Below, in pieces: positions 34,391-42,193 of a stretch of 64,000 nucleotides of DNA. This stretch comes from Erwinia sp. S63 (GTDB lineage: Bacteria > Pseudomonadota > Gammaproteobacteria > Enterobacterales > Enterobacteriaceae), in NCBI RefSeq assembly GCF_016625195.1, contig NZ_JACVUP010000004.1:124001-188000 (forward strand), given 5' to 3'. A model generated the notes under the pieces. It saw only the letters and a list, made by a program, of their open reading frames with translations. It made no database searches and was not told where the DNA came from. Position 1 is the first letter of the stretch. Every line of letters begins with the position of its first letter. Position numbers and translations under genes: made by a program.

Positions 34391-35128
34391 ATGCGATTTT
34401 TAACGCGCCCTTATCTTGCGCTGATGATCTGCTGTGCATCATTGTTTGCTATTCCGCTGTTTGCCTGGGGTATTCACTGGAGCTGGAATGCCAACGATCA
34501 ATCCGCGCTATTGTGGTGGTTTTATTTGCTGACGCAGACCGTGAGTAAACCTTTTGGCTTTATCACTTCGGCGTTAATGCTGTTTGTTTTGATTTATACC
34601 TTAAATATTCGCCGGGGAGAGTGGCTTAAATTTGCGCTGGTGATGTTGTTGCCGGTGATCGTCGGGCAAGTGGCGGTGAGCGAAATTAAAAAGACCAACC
34701 AGGAGCCACGCCCCTATGTGGTGTGGCTGAGTCAGACGGACACTGAGATCGATCGTCACTTTTATCAGGATGCTCCTGTCCAGCGGCAGCAGCTGATTAC
34801 TCAGCGGCTGGCTAATAACACCCAGATTCCGGATTGGCAGAAGCAGCACTGGCTGCAGCAGGTCGATCCGGCGTTTCCTTCTGGACATACGATTTTTGCT
34901 GCTACCTGGGCACTCATGGCGGTGGCGCTACTGGTGACGCGGGGGAAATGGCTGTTAGCGGGCGTAGTGGTGATGTGGGCGTATGGCGTGATCATCAGCC
35001 GTCTGGCGCTGGGAATGCACTGGCCGGGGGATCTGTTTACGTCGATTATGATCGCGCTGTATTTGAGTTTGCCGGCGGTGTGGTGGTGGTTGCGATGGCG
35101 GAGTGCGGGCCATCGCTCCTCTGAATAG
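34391..35128 (+). CDS. PAP2 phosphatase, PgpB-like
   Basis: A 245-residue membrane phosphatase of the PgpB group, six helices. Catalytic blocks: KKTNQEPRPYVVW (C1), PSGHTIFAATWALM with catalytic His (C2) and SRLALGMHWPGDLF (C3). The long periplasmic insert between C1 and C2 (TDTEIDRHFYQDAPVQRQQL) is characteristic of PgpB, which acts on phosphatidylglycerophosphate, undecaprenyl diphosphate and lipid phosphates. It is the last gene of the operon, 19 bp after the first PAP2 gene, and ends before a strong bidirectional hairpin. It is most likely a paralogue of the chromosomal pgpB, dedicated to this regulon. Confidence 0.88.
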   Translation: MRFLTRPYLALMICCASLFAIPLFAWGIHWSWNANDQSALLWWFYLLTQTVSKPFGFITSALMLFVLIYTLNIRRGEWLKFALVMLLPVIVGQVAVSEIKKTNQEPRPYVVWLSQTDTEIDRHFYQDAPVQRQQLITQRLANNTQIPDWQKQHWLQQVDPAFPSGHTIFAATWALMAVALLVTRGKWLLAGVVVMWAYGVIISRLALGMHWPGDLFTSIMIALYLSLPAVWWWLRWRSAGHRSSE

Positions 35129-35136
35129 CAAAACAT

Positions 35137-35167
35137 GTGCTCGCGACAGAATATTTGTCGCGAGCAC
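35137..35167. terminator. Bidirectional terminator
   Basis: GTGCTCGCGACA, seven-base AT-rich loop, TGTCGCGAGCAC: a perfect 12-bp stem between the convergent PgpB-like gene and the small secreted gene. Confidence 0.8.
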
Positions 35168-35172
35168 GCTAT

Positions 35173-35460
35173 TTATTGCTGTTGATACACCGGTGAATGC
35201 ACCGATTTATCCATCAAAGGGTGCTGCTGGCTGTCATTATCAAAATGACGGGGTTGATCCTCATCTCCCATATTAATTTTCCGCTCGCCGAGATCGAAAG
35301 GATAATTCTCGTACAGTTTATTCGGTGTGCCGGGATGCCAACTGGCGGGGGTTAATAGCCAGGTATTGGCGGTGCGTTCGACACCCATATTGGCTTCAAC
35401 CTGGGTAACGGCCAGCAGGGAAAACGCGGCTAAGAGAATCGTTACGAGTTTCTGTTTCAT
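35173..35460 (-). CDS. Small exported protein, 95 residues, unknown
   Basis: A 95-residue protein with a Sec signal peptide (MKQKLVTILLAAFSLLAVTQVEA, cleavage near VEA-N). The mature part of about 72 residues is acidic and polar, with LLTPASWHPGTPNKLYENYPFDLGERKI and a His/Asp/Gln-rich tail (QPRHFDNDSQQHPLMDKSVHSP). The His and Asp residues could bind a metal, but no known motif is seen. The ATG at 35460 follows AAGGTG; a GTG nine bases upstream is less likely. It lies 106 bp after the CusS-like gene on the same strand and has a degraded CusR-type box upstream (35545-35560), so it may be a target of that system. Confidence 0.7.
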   Translation of the reverse strand: MKQKLVTILLAAFSLLAVTQVEANMGVERTANTWLLTPASWHPGTPNKLYENYPFDLGERKINMGDEDQPRHFDNDSQQHPLMDKSVHSPVYQQQ

Positions 35461-35544
35461 GGTGGTCACCTTGTGGTTAATAACAACGGTTGTGTTGATA
35501 GCGTTATTTTCTCACTGTGGCGGTGACCACACTCAAACCTGAAG

Positions 35545-35560
35545 ATGACAATTTTGACAG
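35545..35560. promoter_or_regulatory. Degraded CusR-type box before the secreted protein gene
   Basis: ATGACAA-TT-TTGACAG matches ATGACAA-N2-TTGTCAT at 12 of 14 positions. It is 85-100 bp upstream of the 35460 start, the same spacing range as the other two boxes (71-86 and 83-98). Confidence 0.4.
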
Positions 35561-35566
35561 GCGATA

Positions 35567-36958
35567 TTATTGCGGAATCGAGAAGGTAAAGGTGCTGCCT
35601 TTACCGAGCGTGCTGATGACCGCGACTTTACCACCGTGCAACTCCGCGATGGTTTTCACAATCGCTAATCCCAGGCCGGTATTTTCGGTACTGGTGCGTG
35701 AAGGGTCGGCACGATAAAAACGCTCAAACAGATGCGGAAGATGTTCGGGTTCAATGCCTTCACCATTATCCTGCACGCTAAAGTGCAGCCAGTGAGGCTC
35801 GCGAACCGCACGCAGAATGATCTCACCGCCATTGGGCGTGTAGTGCAGTGCATTCGACAGCAGGTTAGAGATGGCGCGCTGGAAATGCAGCGGATCAGCG
35901 ATAAATGACTCATCGCCCGCTTGTATCAGCGTGATGTTTTTCTCCTCCGCCAGAATGTCGTAAAAGCCAATCAGACGACGGAACTCATTGGCGCTATTCA
36001 GCGACTCCTTTTTCAACGGCTCGCGACTGTTATCGGCACGCGCCAAAAACAGCATCGAGGAGACGGTGCGCGACAGTCGTTCACCTTCTTCCACTATTGC
36101 CTCTAACGTCTCCTGATAATCTGCCGCACTGCGCGGTTGATTCAGGGTCACGCTGGCTGCTGAAATCAAATTGTTGATCGGTGCGCGCAACTCATGCGCG
36201 AGGTCGGAAGAGAAGCGCGTCAGCTGGGCAAAGGAGGCTTCCAGTCTCGTGAGCATACTGTCGAACGAAGAGGCTAACACCACTAATTCTGACGGCCAGC
36301 GCTCTGTGGCCAGGCGCGTGTGCAGCTCTTCCACGTTGATGGTTTCAATCTGGCGACTGATCACCCGCAGCGGACGCAAGCCTCGACGCGCCAGACCGTA
36401 GCCGCAGGCGGCAAACAGCAGGATCGCCAGCGCAGCAGCAATCTGCATGCGCGCCCAGTAATTTTCGATGATTTCATTATTGCGTGAGACGTTAAGTGCG
36501 GCCTGCACCAGCCACAGTTCTTTGTCCTTAAGCGGGAAAGTGGTGGCGGTAATCAGATACTTCTCGTGCAGCTCACCGTCATGGTGCTTCCAGCTCTGGT
36601 AGTTAAAGTCTTTGGTCGGGGCAGGATAGGCGGATTGCGGCACCCGCATATTTTTCGATTGAGACCAGACCTTGCCATCCGGGCTGATAATGCGCAACGA
36701 CAGGCGATCCTGCTCGGCGATGAACTCGAACAGCTCCTTTTGCCACTGCTCCTGCGGCCCCTGACGTTCGCTAATGGTGCTGGCAATCTCTTTCTGGAAC
36801 TGCAGCGTGCTGCGCAACTCATTGACATCTTTGCTGTTGAGCTGGTCACGTAACGTTTGATAAAGCAGACCGGAGACGCTGTACAGCACAATCGCCATCG
36901 CCAGTGAGAAGAACAGGGTAAGACGAACGGTGATCGGGACGTTACGGGGTATCAGCAT
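35567..36958 (-). CDS. Heavy-metal-type sensor histidine kinase (CusS/HprS-like)
   Basis: A 463-residue sensor. Two membrane helices (about 12-32 and 170-188) enclose a periplasmic domain of about 130 residues. HAMP follows (ARRGLRPLRVISRQIETI), then the H-box FSSDLAHELRAPINNL with His255, N-box NLLSNALHYTPNG, DNGEGIEPEHL and the G2 box TGLGLAIVKTIAELHGG. This arrangement is that of the CusS/PcoS/HprS group, which sense periplasmic copper/silver or oxidants. I use the ATG at 36958, which has GGAAG upstream and overlaps the regulator by 17 bp; ATG 36979 is possible. Final member of the adaptor-pump-regulator-sensor operon. Confidence 0.88.
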   Translation of the reverse strand: MLIPRNVPITVRLTLFFSLAMAIVLYSVSGLLYQTLRDQLNSKDVNELRSTLQFQKEIASTISERQGPQEQWQKELFEFIAEQDRLSLRIISPDGKVWSQSKNMRVPQSAYPAPTKDFNYQSWKHHDGELHEKYLITATTFPLKDKELWLVQAALNVSRNNEIIENYWARMQIAAALAILLFAACGYGLARRGLRPLRVISRQIETINVEELHTRLATERWPSELVVLASSFDSMLTRLEASFAQLTRFSSDLAHELRAPINNLISAASVTLNQPRSAADYQETLEAIVEEGERLSRTVSSMLFLARADNSREPLKKESLNSANEFRRLIGFYDILAEEKNITLIQAGDESFIADPLHFQRAISNLLSNALHYTPNGGEIILRAVREPHWLHFSVQDNGEGIEPEHLPHLFERFYRADPSRTSTENTGLGLAIVKTIAELHGGKVAVISTLGKGSTFTFSIPQ

Positions 36959-37646
36959 GCTCTTTTTCTTCCAGGACATAACCGGCACCCCGGATGGTGT
37001 GCAGCAGTTTTACCTTGTAGTTATCATCAATTTTGCCGCGTAGACGGCGGATCGCCACGTCAATCACGTTAGTTTCAGGATCGAAATTCATGTCCCACAC
37101 CTGCTCGGCGATCACCGTACGTGACAACACTTCACCACTGCGGCGCATCAACAGGCTCAGCAGCAGAAACTCTTTCTGCGTCAGCTCGATGCGGTTGCCT
37201 TCGCGTGAGACTTTGTGCTTCACAAAGTCCAGCACCAGGCCGCCAATCTGCAACTGGGATTCATCACTGCTCAACACTGCACTGGGCGTCTGACGGCGCA
37301 GGATCACCCGCGCGCGTGCCAGCAGTTCACTGAAAGAGAAGGGCTTGATCAGGTAATCTTCCGCGCCCAGTTCCAGCCCTTTGACGCGATCTTCAATATC
37401 GTCTCGCGCGGTGAGAAACATGACCGGTGTGGCGCGATCGGCTTGCCGCGCCATCTCCAGCAGTTTCCAACCGTTGATGCCCGGCAACATCACATCGAGG
37501 ATTGCCAGGTCGTAATCGTGGGTAAGTAGCAGGTGCAGGCCGTCAATACCGTTGGCGGCCACATCCACCACAAAGTCATTCTCGCGCAGCCCTTTGGCGA
37601 TGTAATCCGCCGCCATCTGCTGATCTTCTACCAATAACAGTCTCAT
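36942..37646 (-). CDS. OmpR-family response regulator, CusR/HprR-like
   Basis: A 234-residue response regulator with phospho-acceptor Asp51 (LAILDVMLPGINGW), Thr and Lys in FLTARDDIEDR and DYLIKPFSF. The DNA-binding winged helix VIAEQVWDMNFDPETNVIDVAIRRLRGKIDDNYKVKLLHTIRGAGYVLE is very close to E. coli CusR. That explains the ATGACAA-N2-TTGTCAT boxes found before the RND operon and the methyltransferase, since CusR and HprR read just this dyad. Its start overlaps the pump gene stop by 4 bp (37643-37646) and its end overlaps the sensor gene. Autoregulation through the operon promoter is expected. Confidence 0.93.
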   Translation of the reverse strand: MRLLLVEDQQMAADYIAKGLRENDFVVDVAANGIDGLHLLLTHDYDLAILDVMLPGINGWKLLEMARQADRATPVMFLTARDDIEDRVKGLELGAEDYLIKPFSFSELLARARVILRRQTPSAVLSSDESQLQIGGLVLDFVKHKVSREGNRIELTQKEFLLLSLLMRRSGEVLSRTVIAEQVWDMNFDPETNVIDVAIRRLRGKIDDNYKVKLLHTIRGAGYVLEEKEHADTP

Positions 37647-40600
37647 GCTTCCTCCGTTGCGTGGGTCAGTGCATCCAGCCGCGAACCGGTGCGATCAAAC
37701 AGCAAGTACAGCACCGGCGTGATAAACAGGGTGATGAATTGTGAAAACACCAGGCCACCGACCACGGCCACGCCCATCGGCTGGCGTAACTCGGCGCCAG
37801 CCCCCCAGCCACACGCAATCGGCAGCGCACCCATGATGGCGCACAGGGTGGTCATCATGATGGGACGGAAGCGCTGCAAACAGGCCTGAATAATGGCGTC
37901 ATGCGCGCTCAACCCTTGTTCACGCTGTGCCGAAAGCGCAAAATCGATCATCATGATGGCGTTCTTTTTCACGATACCAATCAGCAGCAAAATGCCGATC
38001 ATGGCAATAAAGGTCAGATCCAGTCCCATCAACCTGAGCGACAGCAGCGCGCCAACGGCCGCAGAGGGCAGGCCCAGCAAAATGGTAATGGGGTGGATCC
38101 AGCTCTCATACAGCATGCCGAGAATCACATAAATCACCGCCAGCGCCAGCACGATCAACCACACCTGGCTGCTCTGCGACTGCTGAAACAGCGCCGCTTG
38201 TCCGGCGTAGTTGCCAAACACCGTGGCGGGCAGGTTGATGGCGCTTTCCGCCTGACTGATGGCTTGCGTGGCATCTGACAGAGACTTGCCCGGTGCGAGG
38301 TCAAAGGAAATGGTGATCGCGGGCAATTGGCCCTGATGGTTCACGGCGGTGACGGCCTGTACGCGGCTGATGTGCGTGAAGGTCGACAGCGGCAACAGAT
38401 CGCCCGACGCAGAACGGACATAGATCTGTGACAGGTCACTCTCGTTCTGACGGAACGGCTGCTGCACTTCCATGATCACCTCATAGCTGTCTTCCGGTGC
38501 ATAGATGGTGGAAGCCTGCAATGTGCCGAAGGCGGCGTAAAGATTGCTGCGGATCTGGTCGAGATCGACGCCCAGCAGTGAGGCTTTGTTACGGTCAATG
38601 GTGAGCTGCGCCTGTAAACCGTTGAGCTGGGCATCGCTGTTTACCCCGACAAACACGCCGCTCTTGTTCATCTCCGCCATTAGTTGATTAGTGTAGTCGT
38701 TAAGGCTTAAGCCGCTGCTGCTGCTCACCGATTGCAGCGTGTACTGATAGGTACTTTTTGCCGCACTGCCACCGACCTTAAAGTTCTGCACCGGACTGAA
38801 GAACACCTGAATACCTGGCATGTAGTGGGTTTCAGCCCGCATCTGCTGCAACACTTGCGCCATCGCCGGGCGCTGGCTGGCGTCCTTCAGCGTAATGTTG
38901 AGCTGAGTGGTGTCGTGATCCACTTTCGTCACCAATGTCTCAACCGCGCTGTCCTTTAACAGCGTATTACCCAACTGGAAGGCCACTTCTTTACGTGCGT
39001 CGTAGGACATATCCTGCGGCGTATCGATATTCGCTGTGACCTGGCCGATATCCTCCTGTGGGAAGAAACCTTTGGGGGCACTGGTATACAGCCAGGCGGT
39101 GAGTGCCACGGTTAACACCGCGACCGAAAGCGTGACCGCACGGTGATCCACCGCCCAATTCAATCCGCGCGCATAGTGCTGGCGCAGGTTCTCAAACCAG
39201 CGCTCAAACAACTGGCTCCATGCCGGTTCAGGTTTGGCGTGATGAGGATCATGATGCATCAACATTGGCACCAGCAGCGGGATGATGGTGAGTGAGGCGG
39301 CGGCCGATACCAGAATCGCCAGTGACACCACCCAGGCAAATTCATGGAACAGCAAGCCCATGGTGCCGGGCATAAAGAAGATGGGGATAAACACTGCCAC
39401 CAGCGACAGCGAGATGGAAATCACGGTAAAGCCGACTTCCCTGACGCCTTTCAGCGCCGCCTTTTTAGGGTCTTCGCCCTGTTCGATGTAGCGCATGATA
39501 TTTTCCAGCACCACAATCGCATCATCCACCACCAGCCCGACGGCGATGGTCAATCCCATCAATGAAATGTTATCGAGGCTCAAACCAAAGGCATACATCA
39601 GGCCAAACGCACCCAGCAGCGAAATCGGCACGCTCAATGCCGGGATCACGGTGGCGCGCACATGGCGCAGGAACAGCAGGATCACCATGATCACCAGCGC
39701 AATGGTCAGCAGCAGAGTGAGATTGACGTCGTGAATGGCGTTGCGCACCGAGATCGAACGGTCATTGAGCAACTGCATGTGCACCGACGCGGGCATCTGC
39801 TGCTGTAATTTTGGTAACAGTTGCTTGATGGTGTCGAGCGTCGCCACCAGATTAGCACCCGGCTGGCGCGTCACGCTCAGCACGATGGCGGTGTGATTAT
39901 TCACCGCACTGTGGCTCAGGGTGTTTTCGATGCTGTCCTGCACGCTGGCAATATCCGACAGTCTGACCGGCTGACCATTGCGCGTTGCCACCACCACCTG
40001 ACTGAAGTCGCTGGCATTGCGCAGGTCGCCGCTGGTCTGCAACATCATCATCTGACGTTTGCCATCCAGCTCACCCACCGGGGAGTTGTCATTGGCTGCT
40101 TTCAGCGCGGTGTGCAACTCTTCCAGCGTCATGTTGGTGGCAGCAAGCTTGGCGGGATCGACTTCCACGCGCACGGCATAGCGCTTCTGACCAATCACCG
40201 TGACTTCTGCCACGCCCTTGATCATCGACAGCGATGGCGAGATCAGATCGTCCGAGTAACGGTTAAGATCCGAAAGCGTCATCGAGGGCGAATCCAGACT
40301 GATCTGTGCAATCGGCGCATCCGCGGGATTCACTTTGCGGAAGGTCGGCGGCGTGGTCATCTGCGAAGGCAATTTTTTCAGTGACTGATACAGCGCAGCC
40401 TGCACATCGACAGAGGCTGAATCGATGTTCACCGAGGGATCGAACTCCAGCACAATGGTGGTGGCGCCTTCGAGGTTGGTCGAGGTCATCATCGCCACGC
40501 CTGGAATGGTCGCCAGATTCTTCTCCAGCGGGGTGGCCACCGAGGAGGCCATGGTTTCCGGGCTGGCGCCTGACAGGGAGGCGTTCACTTTGATGGTGGG

Positions 40601-40726
40601 CGTATCAAACGTGGGCAGGGCAGCCACCGGCAAATGCTGCCAGCACACTGCACCCGCCACCATGATGGCGATCCAAAACAACAGCACGGCAATCGGCCGC
40701 TGCAAACAGCGTTCAGAGAAGGTCAT
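37643..40726 (-). CDS. RND family efflux pump permease (MdtC/AcrB-like, HAE1 type)
   Basis: A 1027-residue inner-membrane proton-driven exporter. RND hallmarks: first helix TFSERCLQRPIAVLLFWIAIM, the proton-relay double aspartate in GLVVDDAIVVLENIMRY, LTIIPLLVPML, the second-half TM block IALLLIGIVKKNAIMMIDFAL-like region near residue 930 and late FITPVLYLLFDR. The periplasmic porter and docking domains are complete. The sequence is nearest MdtB/MdtC multidrug pumps, not the metal-exporting CusA type, although its regulator is CusR-like. A single RND subunit is encoded, so it should be a homotrimer. No outer-membrane channel gene is present, so TolC is the likely partner. Confidence 0.92.
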   Translation of the reverse strand: MTFSERCLQRPIAVLLFWIAIMVAGAVCWQHLPVAALPTFDTPTIKVNASLSGASPETMASSVATPLEKNLATIPGVAMMTSTNLEGATTIVLEFDPSVNIDSASVDVQAALYQSLKKLPSQMTTPPTFRKVNPADAPIAQISLDSPSMTLSDLNRYSDDLISPSLSMIKGVAEVTVIGQKRYAVRVEVDPAKLAATNMTLEELHTALKAANDNSPVGELDGKRQMMMLQTSGDLRNASDFSQVVVATRNGQPVRLSDIASVQDSIENTLSHSAVNNHTAIVLSVTRQPGANLVATLDTIKQLLPKLQQQMPASVHMQLLNDRSISVRNAIHDVNLTLLLTIALVIMVILLFLRHVRATVIPALSVPISLLGAFGLMYAFGLSLDNISLMGLTIAVGLVVDDAIVVLENIMRYIEQGEDPKKAALKGVREVGFTVISISLSLVAVFIPIFFMPGTMGLLFHEFAWVVSLAILVSAAASLTIIPLLVPMLMHHDPHHAKPEPAWSQLFERWFENLRQHYARGLNWAVDHRAVTLSVAVLTVALTAWLYTSAPKGFFPQEDIGQVTANIDTPQDMSYDARKEVAFQLGNTLLKDSAVETLVTKVDHDTTQLNITLKDASQRPAMAQVLQQMRAETHYMPGIQVFFSPVQNFKVGGSAAKSTYQYTLQSVSSSSGLSLNDYTNQLMAEMNKSGVFVGVNSDAQLNGLQAQLTIDRNKASLLGVDLDQIRSNLYAAFGTLQASTIYAPEDSYEVIMEVQQPFRQNESDLSQIYVRSASGDLLPLSTFTHISRVQAVTAVNHQGQLPAITISFDLAPGKSLSDATQAISQAESAINLPATVFGNYAGQAALFQQSQSSQVWLIVLALAVIYVILGMLYESWIHPITILLGLPSAAVGALLSLRLMGLDLTFIAMIGILLLIGIVKKNAIMMIDFALSAQREQGLSAHDAIIQACLQRFRPIMMTTLCAIMGALPIACGWGAGAELRQPMGVAVVGGLVFSQFITLFITPVLYLLFDRTGSRLDALTHATEEA

Positions 40727-41859
40727 GGCTGCATTACCGCCTTATCAATGTTGCTGGCGATTTGCACCGTCATGCCGGGACGTAAGTTATTCGCACCTTC
40801 ATTCACCACTTTAGTACCCTGTGCGAGCCCATTGATCACCGCCAGCGACTGCTGCACGCGTAACAGCGTAATGGTTTGTGCTTGCGCCTGATTGTGTCCA
40901 TCAATCACATAGACGAAATGACCATCCGGGCCGTTTTGCACCGCCTGCGGCGGCAACACGACAGCATCCGGCGTGACGCCCGCATCCACTTTGACGTTCT
41001 GGAACAGGCCCGGCCACAGCAGGTGCTGATGGTTATCGAAGTGCGCTTTGAGCGTAATGGTGCCGCTGGTGGTGCTGACGCTGTTATCAATAAAGTCGAG
41101 AGTGCCTGGCGTCGGCTTACCGCTGGCGTCCTCCACCCAGACGGTCACCGGTCCCTGGGTTTGGGCTGCCAGTACCGGTTTCAAATCGTTCTCGGGCAGG
41201 GTAAACGCGACACCAATCGGGTCGAACTGAATGAGCGATACCAGAGGCAGGGTACTGCCGGGTTGCACCAGGCTGCCGGGATGCACATTCAGCGCCCCGG
41301 TTTTTCCACCAACAGGTGCGGTAATGCGCGTATAGCCGAGGTTGACCTGTGCGGTTTGCACATCCTGCTGCGCGGCCTTGAATTGGGCCTGATACTGCTG
41401 AACGTTACTTTGCAGCGTGTCCCAGTCAGAGAGAGAAATGTAGTTTTTCGCTTTTAACAGGCGACCGCGTTGCAGATCGTTCTGCGCCTTCACCAGCAGC
41501 GCTTTGGATTCCCCTGCGGCGGCCACTGCGCGATCGTAAGCCGCATGCTGGCTGGCATCATCGAGGGTAAACAGCAGCTGTCCGGCTTTCACAAAATCGC
41601 CTTCGTGGAAATCGACGCTTTTCACCGTGCCGGTCAACTGTGCCTGAATATCGACCTGATTAAGTGGCACCACATGGCCCTGTGTTGCCAGTGTAATCGG
41701 CAGCGGTTTCACCGTGGCGCTGATCATGCTCACCAGCACCGGGGCGTGGGCGGGTTTGACGGCCGCATCGGCCTGCTGTTTCGGCCAGAAGTACCAGCCG
41801 CTCCCGGCGATGATCAAACCAACCATCAGCAGAAGAGAGTGTTTAGATTGAAAAGCCAT
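40723..41859 (-). CDS. RND efflux periplasmic adaptor (MdtA-like)
   Basis: A 378-residue membrane fusion protein. The N-terminal anchor is KHSLLLMVGLIIAGSGWYFW, uncleaved and without a lipobox. The first lipoyl half-motif is ATQGHVVPLNQVDIQAQLTGTV; helical hairpin between roughly residues 100 and 165; second half GYTRITAPVGGKTGALNVHPGSLVQPGSTLPLV; then beta-barrel and membrane-proximal domains. It matches MdtA. The ATG at 41859 is chosen; the frame to 41907 overlaps the promoter. First gene of the four-gene operon, 71-86 bp downstream of a perfect CusR-type box, and overlapping the pump gene by 4 bp. Confidence 0.9.
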   Translation of the reverse strand: MAFQSKHSLLLMVGLIIAGSGWYFWPKQQADAAVKPAHAPVLVSMISATVKPLPITLATQGHVVPLNQVDIQAQLTGTVKSVDFHEGDFVKAGQLLFTLDDASQHAAYDRAVAAAGESKALLVKAQNDLQRGRLLKAKNYISLSDWDTLQSNVQQYQAQFKAAQQDVQTAQVNLGYTRITAPVGGKTGALNVHPGSLVQPGSTLPLVSLIQFDPIGVAFTLPENDLKPVLAAQTQGPVTVWVEDASGKPTPGTLDFIDNSVSTTSGTITLKAHFDNHQHLLWPGLFQNVKVDAGVTPDAVVLPPQAVQNGPDGHFVYVIDGHNQAQAQTITLLRVQQSLAVINGLAQGTKVVNEGANNLRPGMTVQIASNIDKAVMQP

Positions 41860-41929
41860 GGTGCCTCGACGAGCGGAGTAATTTTTCACAAGTTTATCGA
41901 AGGCCACCGAACAGAATGGAAAGAGGCAG

Positions 41930-41945
41930 ATGACAAATTTGTCAT
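41930..41945. promoter_or_regulatory. CusR-type box before the RND operon
   Basis: ATGACAA-AT-TTGTCAT, extended by one more pair on each side to a perfect 18-bp palindrome (41929-41946). It is the known CusR/HprR core sequence and lies 71-86 bp before the adaptor start. Confidence 0.75.
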
Positions 41946-41983
41946 CTTCAGATGCACAGATACTTCAGTGGGTTACAAAAAGA

Positions 41984-42006
41984 AAAACGCCACAGTGTGG
42001 CGTTTT
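41984..42006 (-). terminator. Rho-independent terminator of the 32-residue peptide gene
   Basis: On the leftward strand AAAACGCCAC, three-base loop, GTGGCGTTTT then TCTTTTTG: a perfect 10-bp stem with a clear T-run, overlapping the stop codon of the peptide gene. Confidence 0.85.
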
Positions 42007-42103
42007 AGCGGGTGAACCAGATAGTAAGAAAACTCACAACGGCAAACAGGCTCACTGCAATCGCCAGATACTCGCTGGCGGGACGAACAAACATCGATTT
42101 CAT
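42005..42103 (-). CDS. 32-residue single-pass membrane peptide
   Basis: A very short gene: the predicted peptide begins MKSMFVRPASEYLAIAVSLF and ends with a WFTR tail. One hydrophobic helix (about residues 12-30) follows a short basic N-terminus. The ATG is preceded by CGAGGATATTTTT, a good GAGGA ribosome site, and the stop overlaps a strong terminator, so the unit looks like a complete small gene. I do not recognise it. It sits between the RND operon promoter and the siderophore binding protein, reading toward the pump. Small membrane peptides often modulate transporters or sensors; here that is only a guess. Confidence 0.65.
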   Translation of the reverse strand: MKSMFVRPASEYLAIAVSLFAVVSFLTIWFTR

Positions 42104-42193
42104 AAAAATATCCTCGTGGTCATGAGGCTATTTTCGCGAACCAAGATTAATTCAACCTTAGGATAGATACGCTTCGGTTAGCCGCCCGAAAAA

